In this document: one piece after another, positions 23,754-36,000 of the stretch
Numbering within the stretch: the stretch's first letter is position 1
Layout of the letters: each line of letters begins with the position of its first letter
Origin: Dromaius novaehollandiae
Taxonomy: Eukaryota; Chordata; Aves; Casuariiformes; Dromaiidae
Direction of reading: 5' to 3'
DNA: 64,000 nt
Assembly (NCBI RefSeq): GCF_036370855.1
Contig: NC_088102.1
Location: 68,829,601 to 68,893,600 of the forward strand
The notes under the pieces: model-generated
The model's database searches: none
What the model saw: only the letters and a program-made list of their open reading frames with translations
Told to the model about the DNA's origin: nothing
Program-made: the position numbers and the translations under genes

Positions 23754-26700
23754 CTGGAACAAGCCGCACAGATCAAAAACACAGCCTGGATACCGAGCTC
23801 TTCCTGCCAAGGCATGTCTGTGCCCTTTGTTCCCCATCAGCCAGGGCCACGTAACATGTTGAAAAGTGACTGGCCAAAAGCTGCGCTTGTTTGGAGGTTG
23901 GGTAAATAAACCACACAGAAAATAAGCATGATTTTCCAGGAGGAAAGGACCAAGGAGAAAGACTCGACATGTGCAAGAAGGGGCGGCATGGCTGTCACAG
24001 CACCAGACTGGGGCTCGAGTGGTCTGTGCCTTATTTCCAAGCTCCCAGACTGATGGCAGGATCCCAGGCCACTCACTTTCACCTGTCTGGGTCATCCCCT
24101 GCAGGGACGTGGCAATAAAGCACATTGAAGGCATGTGCTATGGGAGATATGATTCACCTCGCTACTAAGTAAATCATCCCAGTTAATAAACAGTCGAGTC
24201 CTGCTGTGAATTTAACAAAGATGATGCAGCGGGGGCGGGGGGAAGCAATAAGACAAAGCAAGAGGATATTTTTTTGCAAAATTTCAAATACTTTTTTTTT
24301 TTTCAAAAATACTTGCTTTTTTAAAACCTAGGAATCTTACAGCAAACTTCCTTCAGCATTACAAAGTGCTTCATCTAACCCCTTTCAAAAATATTGCCAC
24401 CAAAATATCACATTCTGTACAATATTTAATGCAATAAGGAAGAAAAATCGTTATAGGTGCATACAGATTTCAAACTGAAAATCCCATCTTAAAATCTGGG
24501 ATATTATACAAAGCTTTTCTGACTAAAAACTCAAATGCAGCCCATCCACTGACCTGGCCATGTGCAGCATGGGCTCCATGATGTTATAGCCAGTCATTGC
24601 GCTGCACTCGTAGAAGACAGCCTTGCATTCCTGCAGAGAGCAGAGCAAGGCCCAATGTCCGCTGCAAGCTCCCCGCACCATCCGCCAGCACCCTCAGGAG
24701 CCAGCCCCTTCCCCTGCCCTGCACCCCCACGGGGGTCACCTCCCTTTGCTGGGAGCGGCTGCTACCGCTGCGCCCACCCCCCGCCGGTGCAGGGGGCCAG
24801 ACCCACGTCCTGCTCACCCACATGGGAACATGAGGTGGTTTTCAGCAGTGCTGGGCCCAGCTGGAGCATCCGACAGGGAATGCTGGGCATGAAGGGAGGC
24901 GTTATTTGGGAAGAGGCCATTTCTCCCAGGGTACTTGGATTGCCTCACGTTTGTGCTGCAGAGTCCAGAACATGGGAACAGCTCTGAGACCCTGCCCTCC
25001 TCCTCCTGCCCACCGGGTGAGGGGTGAGGTACCACCAGGCATGCCAACACAAGGAGGGAGGGAGGACTGTGCAGAGCATGCATCAGATGGGAAAATGAAC
25101 AGGAAAATGGCCATGGGTGCTCCCCCCAGAAAGGCTGAGCATCGCTGACAGGAGGCATCCAGCCCAAGGAGAAGCACATCCGCATTCCTCAAGGGCCAGT
25201 GTCTGCCACACGCTGGCCACCTCATCCTCCCTGGTACCCGAGGGACCTTGGCACTCGTTTGCACTGGAGAACAGGTGGGGGTGAGAGGGAAGGTACCATA
25301 TTCGGAGATGGCTCCGAGTTCAGGGCTCCCCTGCAGCCAGGCTGCCCCATTCACAGCTGCAGGGAGGCTGCAGAGCAGGAGAGCACAGAGTCACACCTTT
25401 GCCAGTCTTTCCCCCTCCACCTTGGGCACGCTCCGGGCCCCTCTCGGCACAGCATCCGTTTTATTTCCAAGCAGAAAGATCACAGCTCCATCCTCGATAC
25501 CTTCCTGCAAAAGCAGCAGAGCAAAGCACCCGTGAGACTCGTCTGAGGGACAGAAATATCCTGGAGCAGATCCTATTTCAGCTTATGTAAATAGGAGCTT
25601 TGCCATTGACTTCAGTGGCAGCAGAATCGGGGTCCCTGAAGGAGCTGCCAAAATATTCCGTTTTGCTCGCTAAAAGGACCATTCCACAAGTGGCCCCAGG
25701 GATTTGTGGAGGGAAGTTTAAACTATGGGAATATATTCCAAGTGCTTGGAGTGTACAGCTAGGGTACATAGAGAGGGGAGATAGGATTTAATTCAAGTTC
25801 CTCTCTGGGAAATAAGAAACCTAAAGAGCAGCAAATTTGCCCTACTAGGCTACTGGAAATTTAAGTTCAGACACGATTTCTTATTAAGTTCAGTAATTTT
25901 TGTTTAATAATTTCACCTGATGTGCTGTCCTGAACTCAACCACCCTTAGCTGAAAACCCACTGGCCAAGCAGGCTAAGCAACTTCCAAGCAGAGACCCTT
26001 TCTTGCATAGGGCCTCACTAGTATCCGTTACTCCTAGGTGATTTCTGGAGCCCTTATGCAAAACTCCCTCTCCAGGGCCCACTAGGATATCACCAAAGTA
26101 AGGACTGCAGAATGTGGCTCAAAATTATTCCCAAACTTAACTGCCTTGGATGATCAACAGTACCAAAACAGCTTAGGCTTCAAACCAAGATAAATACTAT
26201 GGTGGGGGAAGGAAAAGGGGAGAGATATTTAAAGGTTACAGATTTTGGATGCTTTGATTTTCCTGTGTGTTCAGTTTAACCATCCTGAAAGGAACCTGAT
26301 TTTCAGAGGATGGTTAGTTTTGAAAATCTTAACCTTTATCTCTTTGAGGCTAAAGAAATAGCTAAACATTTTTTCCCCTAACTGACCTGTGAAAGTTAAC
26401 ACTAAAACCCACCCTGCTCTACATATTCATTTCACTTTTTGCTTGATTTTTGAGACTCAGCACAATTAAAAGCCAATCTTGACAATTTCACTTCAGCTTT
26501 GAGTCATCTACACACAACATATCTAAATTACACAGATGAAAGTATTTCTGTCTCCCCACACAGACAAAAGCGTCACAAAAATAGTCATCAATGGTTTTTG
26601 TTGAGAGTTTGGGAGTAAAAATAGGAAGAAAGGCAAAATCCTAGAGAAGTGATATACAGTCACCAAAAAAGAAAAATCAACAGTTAAAGCTACAGCAAAT

Positions 26701-29700
26701 GAGGGGGAAAAAGGAAGTAGTGAAGAGAGAAGCTGTTACTAATGTTATACAGCCTTATCTAGAAATTTCAAAGCAATCAGGATGTGATTGCACAAAGCAC
26801 TGTCCACGCGTGCTGCAGGTCTGAGTCTAAACACACCAGGGCTGTCGCTCTTCCCTGCGCACAGGCTGGATGCTAGGAGAGCCCCTCTCCCCAGCACAGG
26901 TCTGACGTGATGGCATTTAGGAGACGTTGCCAATGCACACAGGTTGCTTACAAACGCACGCTGCTGTTCCTGCAGCTTCCACTGGCTCCTGCTGTAGAAA
27001 CATCCCAACTCATTTAAGGGGGTACCACTGGCTTTCTTAGGACTACAAGCACCTGGTCCAAAACTCTCTACCACAGGCAATACCCATAGCATCTGCTGTG
27101 ATAATCCATCTTCCCGAGGCCAGCAGGACCTCCTGGGGCCTCCAAGAACATCGCTCCCAGAGGGGAGCTGAGGCAGAGGCGGCAGCAGTGCCAGCACTGG
27201 AGAGCCACAGCCTTGCTCTCACCTGGACACTGCTCATCCAGTTCCGCACTGCCGTGAAGGAGCACTCAGCTGTAATGTCGTACATCACCAGGATCCCATC
27301 CGCCTTCCGGAAATATTGCTTGGTGATGCTCCGAAACCTAAGCCCAAAAGAAACCAAAGATGCTCTCAGGCCCCATCTCTGTGAAGGGCCAAGCAGCAAG
27401 GACTAAGCGGGAGTCCCATATGGATGATGCTGAGAGAGCAGGAAGGAAAACCTTTCCAGTTCAGGAGGAAGGAAACAGATGGGTCTATTTAGGTGGGATA
27501 GTAGAAACTAATTGCCTGTAAAAAGGGGAATGGGTGGGGAAAACACAACCTCTCCCTGAAGTCTGGAAGAATCTGCAGACTAAGCTGTACCACAGTGTAA
27601 ATGAGGCTTGCATAATGTCTGCCCCAGTGCTGCCAAAACAGCAATTAAGACCTCAGCATAGATACAGTCTGATTCCAAATTCCAAATCTGATTTCAAATC
27701 TATAAAGCAATGCCCTCATGCATAAATTCAGCAGTTAAACAAAATTTCCAGGAGAAATTTCCATCAGACTTCTACTTTGTCCTGTGGGCACCTGCTAAAA
27801 CCACGGACTTGCATTTGGGGAATAAACTCCAATAAAAAAACCTTCAAAATCTTAAGTATTTCACAGCAGGGCTATGACACAATATTACACTACTTGCAAA
27901 CTGTTGGAATTAAATGCAGCGCAAGTACTGGGATCTCACTAGAGAGCTGTGTATTTCAGCCCTGCACAGGATAATAAGCTCTGCTGTGCTATTAAGAGCC
28001 AAGAAAACCTACAGCAAGGAGCGACCCTCCTGAACTCTTTAGTTGATTGTCTGAAGCCTGTCCTTTCCTGGCACAAGTAAGGGCATGGCATTCTGGCAAC
28101 GAATCCAATGGAGAAAGCGCAGACTGTATCTGTGGCAGTCAAGGTGCACCTCTGGAACTACAGGACTCGCCACACACTCCAGAAGGAATGCCAAATGTAG
28201 TGAGAAGCAGGCTCAGGGAAGTCACCAAGGACTTCTCCCCCACATACTCTGAGGATTTCCTCTCTCTTCCACAGGATATTTGGTTGAACACCTCCGATCA
28301 GAAGCAATTCATATTTCTCAAGAGGTAAGAAAAGGGTTTTTTTCTTCTCATGTTTTCTATTCAGGAAAGCTATTCAGCCAAGTCCTTCCTTGCAAGTACA
28401 CAGCTAAGACCTGCTAAAGCTGCAGGGGATCTTGGCCATACCCTAAATGGCCTTCTGCAGAGACAATATCTTAAATATAACCTCAGATGCAATGTGGCCT
28501 CAGTAAAATGTCACATTTCATGTAATAACAACTCCCCCTTGCTGCTCAGCTTCAGCACTGAAACAACTGCAGGAGTCCCCTAGAAGGGAAATCATGATTT
28601 CTTTGACATGAAGCTTGAACTTAGAAGAAAAAAAAGTTTGCTTTTCAATACAGAACCCTACTTAGTACATTCCCACTGAACGTGCATGGTCTAGCTGGCC
28701 GAGACAGACAACATCATTAATCTCAGTTAGCACAGCTCAAGGTTATAATCTTCCCATGACCTCAACTGCCTCCTGGAAACTCTGGCCCCATACCATATTT
28801 AGCACAAAATACACAACACTTATTTTTGGCAGGCTCTGAGGCGAATAGCCCCCTTGAACTGGATTTCAGTCTTCAGCTTCAGAGTACGTCTTAAATAAAA
28901 TGCAAGTTATATGAAGGTAGCAGCAGGCCTTCCCCTCTGTTAGCAGCTGAGGGTGAAGAGTATCTTTCCACTACTCTGCTCCCCACCAAGCAGCGCTGGT
29001 GACAACCTCTAATAGTGGCCTGTGATTTTGAAGTTAGAGGTCAGCACAAGTGAATCAGAGAATAGGACATCTATCCAGGGTTTTTGGTTCCATCTTGGCT
29101 GGAGAAACCATTACACAGAGGTTTTGTTCACCAGCTCCTTCTCATAGCTCTTCCTCGAAGCAGGCCACTAAAGGAGAATTTCAAGGACTAGAGGAGCTCT
29201 GAAGCCCACAATACAGTCATTCATGGGAATACTACCTGAAGCCACAAGCATAAGAGTCAGGCATATAGAAACATACTCTCCTGTCAGTCCTCAAAGTCAT
29301 CTTCACCAGGTCCTGCTTGGCAACCACAGCTTCTCTAAATCTCTGGTACGGACCTTTGCCACAGGTTCAGCACCAGAATAGCTGCTGTGCACGCTATGGT
29401 CTTTCTGCAACTGACAATTTTCTCAGAGATAGGATCCAGGATGTCCTTCCCACCCTCCTCATCTCCTGTTTCCTACACGGAGACTGGCAGTGGGGAATCT
29501 TCACAGAAATTGCTTACCTCTCTTGTCCAGCCGTATCCCAAAGCTGTAAGGCAACCTGGGTGTTATCCACCATCACACTCTTCACCTGGTAATCAATACC
29601 TGTCAAGGAGGTAACAGTGATCATAAGACAGGATGGGGAGAGAACAACTTGCCATTGCAAGACCAATGAGCAGGATCAGCACCATTTAGTTCAGGGAAAC

Positions 29701-32700
29701 TAGAAGACTGACTAGAAACTGGGAGGAGACTACCTTTACCTTTAGGGTTAGAAATTGCCTGGACTAAAATAGGGGGGAAAAGCCTACATCCAACTTGACA
29801 CTCCCACTCCTCTTAGTTGGACAGGTCAGGAACTCCTTTACTTACCAATGGTTGCGTTGAGGTCCGCCAAGAACCTGTCATAGCAAAAGCGGTGTATGAA
29901 GGAACTCTTCCCAACGCCAGAGTTGCCCACAAACACCACTTTAAACATGCGATCTGGGGAACGACTGGCTGTTTCCAGTGCCTGGAGCTGTAATGGAAGA
30001 AAGGGATGCAGTCTTGAGAAGACCAGCTAGAGGCTGCGCTTTGATTTAGATGTTGGACCCCTGCCCTATAAAGCTATGGAGCTGGAGTTCACCGGGAAGA
30101 GAGTGAGGAACTCTCAAGTCCTTGGTAGCAAGTGTTTGAGGAAGAACCACTAGTAATAAGACTCACCCTGGTTTCTGTGCCAATGGGCTGTCCTCTGGGA
30201 GGCAATGGAGCATCATCCGATCCATCTGCTGTTTTTCTACAGTCCACATCACTCTTCAAAGTCATCTTCAGCCTCTCAGTATCTGCTGCCGCTGACCATC
30301 TCTCCTCATTTCCGCTCTTCTCCCCAAAGTTCGTGCCTTTTCCCACCTTCAACTCTGTCCCACTGCCTGGGAAGTATTTACAGTTCTTCCTGTTGGGTTC
30401 TTCCATTGCCACATCCGCAGGGAAGGTGAAGGGAAGGTCCGCAGAAGCCAGTTGTCTGTATCAAAGCCCACAGGCACCATGAATGCGATTTGGGGGGGGG
30501 GGGGGGAAGAGGAGGAGGTCACGAGTCCCCAAAACAACCAGTGTGATCTAGTTAGTAACAAATACATGCTTGCAGGAACTCTAGTTCACATGTACACTAC
30601 TGCCCATACTGTGACTAAGACACCAGCTGCACCCCTGGGGGAAGAGAGACGGCTCACTTGAGCTATGCTGTACTCATATGTGATAACATGTATTTCATTA
30701 ATTTTAATAAAAACTTCCCGCCTTCTGGATTTTTCAAGGCTTCTTTGCCTCCTGCTTCCCCCAGTACTGAAAAACAGGACAAAGTACATAAAGTACACAA
30801 GTACAGCAGCAGCTGGAAAAAGACAAAAGAAAAGCAACAAAAAACCCCTCTTTGTTACCAAAACAACACAAAAAGAAGTGACAAAGGCTTCCAGATTAGC
30901 AAAAACAGTTTTGACTGCAGAATTTAGGGTGCGGGCTGGCCGAGCGCCCTGATGAGGCCATGTGCAGCGTGCGTGCATGTTACTGCCCTCTGCTGAAGGC
31001 ACACAGCCTTGCTCTGGGAAACAAGCCCATCACTCCCAAACGTTGCTGAAGGAGAGTCTTACTGAGTCGGGAGAGCAGAAACTCGCTGGCCATACCACGT
31101 CCTAGTTCTCTTGCCATAGGTGTGCAAATTGCAGTGCAACCCTCACATCACGGCACCTAAGCTGGCCGTGCTAGCAAGCCTGGGAGCTGCTGCTGTACAG
31201 CTCGAGCAGCCCGGGGCCCGCAGGGGCTGCAAAGGGTGGGTGGGCAGGCAGTGCTAATTTCTGTGCTCCTGCAGCAACACTGCAGTGAGGTACGTGGGCA
31301 GATCTACCTGAAACGCTGTGACCACCCCAGAGCCCCGTCCTGGAGCAGTCGTAATCCTGAGTTCCCGTGTCACTTTGCGCAATGCTGGCTCTGCTCTGGC
31401 CTGCATCCATGCCTGGCCCGAAGTCAGAGTGCTGGGACCTGGCAGACATTTGTTCTTCCAAGCTTCCAACCCACCACACTGTGCTCTCGAAGGCAAAAAT
31501 CCCTCGGGCCCCCTGTTCGAACTGTTTTGGGGCCTAGATGTTACACTGCCTGTGACTGCACAGGAGCGTGCTGACAAACGTCATCCACTGTGGCAAAGTA
31601 AGCGGAAGAACACTTTTTGACACAACCAGCTAGAATAACTGATTTAAACTACTGGAATCATTGCCAAGGAGCAAGGAAGTATCTTAGGCCTGTTGCAGCT
31701 TTCCATCGTTAAAGAATTAAAGAAAGAAGTGAAGAGGCTTAGAACGCAACTGAAGGACTTTATCCACCACAGAGATCTCCATTACTTTCACTGGCCACCA
31801 AACTGGGTTTGAAAGCGAAGAAGAGAGACCAAAGCCTTCCTACAGTCAGTTTGTGCAGAGGAAGGACGTCCCACCTTTCTTTGCAACTTTTTCACTAGGC
31901 ACAAGTGCAGGAATGAAGGCAACAACTCTCCTCTTTCACTCCTAAGGGTGCACCTCACCAGTGATGCAAAATTCCCTAACTGCCAAACCTACGCTTTTTC
32001 TGTGGAAGGGAGCTCAAATCCCTGGTCTTCCTCCCTGCATCCTGCCCAAATGCTGCGGCAGAGCTGGGCCAGCTGAAAATTCTCCCACGGAAAACAGACA
32101 CATCCTCCTGGGCTCAGGCTCTTGGTGGACATAGGGTGCACAACCTTCCCCCATCTCCCAGGGCCAGCAGGAGTATCAGCAATGAGGGGGTGAGAAAATG
32201 CCTCTTCAGAGGAAAAAATAGGACAAAGAAAGGGACCACAACTTACTGAACAGTGATTCCAAGTTAAAACTTTAACAGCTCTAATGGATTTTCTTTATGG
32301 TTCTCAAGCAATGTGGTGTGAAACAGTACTGGGACAGAGACAGGACCACCAGGTACTTCTCTCTTTTGCCCATCACCCTCTCTGCCAGGCTTCTCTACCC
32401 AGTAAGCCTTTCAATTGGTTTATGCCAGCAGCAACTAGCAGGATCTTTGCAAGAAACAGCAACAAGGGTGGAGGAAAGGAGGTAAAAGGAGAACTTGCAT
32501 GTTTGGTCCCAAGGAATGGCACATCTGCTGGTCACCCAGCCAGGAAAGAGATCTGCATCAGACCCAGCCAAGAAACCCCCTGACCCTGGCTAAAGAATCA
32601 GGCCTGCTCCACAGTTAGCTTGTTTTTGTAGCAGTCTACGAGCTCAGATGCCTGAAGCTCAATTCGTAAAGGCCACTACCAGAACAGCAAGCGTTAAGGC

Positions 32701-33034
32701 TAAGTTGCACCTGGAAGAAACTCTCAGCCCAGATCTACACCTCCAGTTGGCACCAGGAGAAGCTGCGGAGGAGTGGGAACTTTCCACAGCGACCTGGTAG
32801 GAAACAGGGAACTGTGCAGTCTTAAAACCTGCCTGAGGCCAGCTGGTCCAGGGGAGATCCAGTTCCAAGGCAGGTCAGGGCTGGGCTGGCCTCTCCTGCC
32901 TGTTAAATGAAGCAGGCTTTTGGCCAACGCACATGTTCAGAGCACGCACCTAGTCTGCAATGGCTGATGCTTAAAGCCAGCACAGTTCAGACAAGCATGT
33001 GTACATGGCTATTGAAGCTACTGTACTATCTGCA

Positions 33035-33068
<34 letters not shown>

Positions 33069-36000
33069 TGTGGTTTGGGCCACGCAGGCACATCTGTCTA
33101 CCCTGGCTGAAGGGGAGGCCTGATGTGCCAGGTGAGGTGTCTGCACAGGTATGGAGGGAGATGGGCAGGATGAACCTCCTGGAGCTGGGCCTTCTCCTTG
33201 GGGCTTTCAGCTGCTGGAGAGCACACAAGCCTTGTGCAACTCCTGCCCTTTGCCATGCCCTGGGGACACTCAGTCTGTGGCATGAGGCACCAGTGGACAG
33301 GATTTCTGCTCAAGGAGGAGCTGGCACATGTAGGAGATGATCCAGTCATTTTAATGGAGCTGCCTGGCTCAGTCATAAAGGCAGCCTGCATGACTCCCAT
33401 CCCAAAACCACACTCCCTCAGCCTCTGATGGCATTTACATTTGCTCCCCCGTTGCTGCATGTAGAAGCAACCCAGAGTGGGGTATCACAGCGTGGAAGCT
33501 AACTAAAGGAATCCTTAGCTCCCCACTGAGGCACCATCCTTTTGTGCCAAGACGTGGCTGGAGCCACAGTCAAGCAAAATCCCACCACTCTCCAACAATC
33601 AGCCAGCGCTGAGGGGGAACCAGACGCGGGACACAGTTTGATTGACAGGGGACTCCAGTGGGCACAGACTGACACCACAAACACAACACAGATGCCCGTC
33701 TAACCGTTTGACCGGCTTGTCGTCCAGCAGGTAACTGCCTAGCACTGACCCTTTCTTCAACAGGAGCTTTTTGCTCTGAGGTGCCTGGAAGTTGAAAAGA
33801 GAAGGGATGAAGAATGCAGTTAGGAGCCAGGAACCCGACCAGTCCCAGTTCAGCCACTCGTCACCTCTGTGACCACTTTGGCAGCAGTGCGGTGTGTGGT
33901 GGTGGAGCCCAGCCTGGGGCTTTGAACAGAGGTGAGCACAGGGCTTGCTCTTTCTCAGTTCAGCTTGCTTAGCTCATGCAAGAAGGCACTGCTGATGCTG
34001 CTTTCCCCTTTGCCACAAAATACAGCAAAAATGATGGTGCCCAAAACTGTAGCCCTTCTCAAGACAGCCAGAGCTGTCCTTTCTCTGGCTTGACCTCCAG
34101 GTTGTGCCACAGCTGAATCTCTCTTTCCCCACCTGCCCTTTTATTATGCCAGTGATTTGTGGGAGACATCTCCAGAAGGCACCACTGCCCCTCCACCTCA
34201 GGTACTCACCCATAGCTGCGCAGGCACCACAGGAACAGCCTGCGAGAAAGGAGACTGCTCTGCAAAGGGCAGTGTACGTGGCTGGCCTCACATGCATGTC
34301 CCTCTCCATGCTTTCCTCCTACTTACCTCCTAAACTACCACACTCCCCACAGCCAGTATTTACCAGCTTCCCAGAGAAGGAGAAGACAGAACAGTTCTTC
34401 TCACAACCTTCCTCCCCCAGATAAAGCAGCTTTGTCATCCCTGGAAGAGTCACAGATAAGCAGTTTGCCCACGGTCACACAGGAAAGCCTGTAGCAGAGG
34501 GGGGACGACCCGCCAACTCTCCCAAACGCTGAGCTAAAGCCTAGTGTCTCTGCCTCATAAGATACAAGGTGGCGAGGTGCCCACCACCCTGGCTCTGGGG
34601 GAGATGTACTTCCTCTGCAAGTCTGTAGAGTTTGGACACGTCCTCACAAGTTATTTCTGGGGGTGAAGGTGGGGAAAGAAGAGGAGTCTGCAGCCTGCCA
34701 GATCAGTTTTGAGCTGACTGAACACCTGCAGGCAGCTCCTGACAGGCCTTTCTTCATGCTTCCCACAGCCCAGGGGAGGACTATAAAGATTATTCCTTCA
34801 ATAACCTCCAGGCTTATTTTAACAGGCAAAAAATTAAAAAGTTGCTCCATGGGCCAGAACTCCCAGAACACCTTTGCCACAGTGCAATATAAAAAAAGGA
34901 GATACTCTGGACTCCACAGAGGGACTCACCCAACTGGGAACTTAAAGAAAAAAAAAAAACCCATTTACTGCATGTACAACTGATGTTTAGGAGAAGCTCC
35001 AGACACTGAAGCAATCCAGCACTGAGAGCCATCTCTCAGCAACTTCATTTCCAGAACAAGGGAAAAGGAAGCGGTTTGAAACAAACAAGGAAACCCACAA
35101 AGAGAAACAAACCCACACACCTCAAGTGTCCTACAGCCAACAAGCACATGACCCTGCTGGTTGTGCTTGGTGCTGCCTGGCTCTGGTTTGCTGTAGGAGG
35201 CTCACAACTGTGGAGCACACATCTTCCAAGCCAACGGACCCTCAAGTCTGCAGTGACCCATCTGCCAGCACTGATATTAGGCTGTGGTTCAGCCAACCAG
35301 TGGTTCTGCAGTGGGAACGGAGGAGGGAGCTTTCAGGGTTTGTGCTGGGAACAGCAGGTTCAGTCAAGGGCACTCTCTAGACACGTGGGAACAAGGAAAT
35401 CACATTACAGCCCACCGGAGGCTCAGCTGGGTCGCAACTGCCAGGCAACCTGCTACCGCATCGCCCTACTTAGACAGGAAACACAGCCTGCGGAGTACGT
35501 ACCTGGGGAAGAAAGAAGAAACAACCGGGTGCATTTTCCCATTGGTTCTGCCGTGCTTTATTGGCTTGCCAGGTTTATGTAACATTTGGCTTTTCATAGG
35601 GATGGTAAAGGGGCAGATGCAACACTGCAGCTGTACAACACACAATGCCAAGGATTCCACAATGACAGCATACATACAGGCATTTTGCATGGGAAAGAAA
35701 ATAAAAGCATCTTCTGGTTTGTTAGCGAAATGCAAATACATGTCCGGTGTAGTCCAAGTCCCCAACCACTCCTCACAACGGACGGACATGAAGTTTGCTC
35801 ACTCAGGATGAGACCTCAGTCACCACACAGCATGCAAATGTAACACAGCCAGACGGGTCATGGGCGCAGAAGGAGCCTGCAACCCCAGGATCTAAAGGGC
35901 ACCCGCAGCCTGGTTTGCGCACAGGCAGCAACAGCCACATTGCCACCTGTGATGTGGCCACCAGAGGAAAACGTGCTCCACAGCACTGGGGGGGCCAGGC

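Noticed and set aside
23595..24134. 179-codon minus-strand ORF over the end of CRACR2B
   Set aside because: It crosses exon 17 in the wrong frame; the frame set by exon 16 gives the conserved Rab tail and a cysteine pair.
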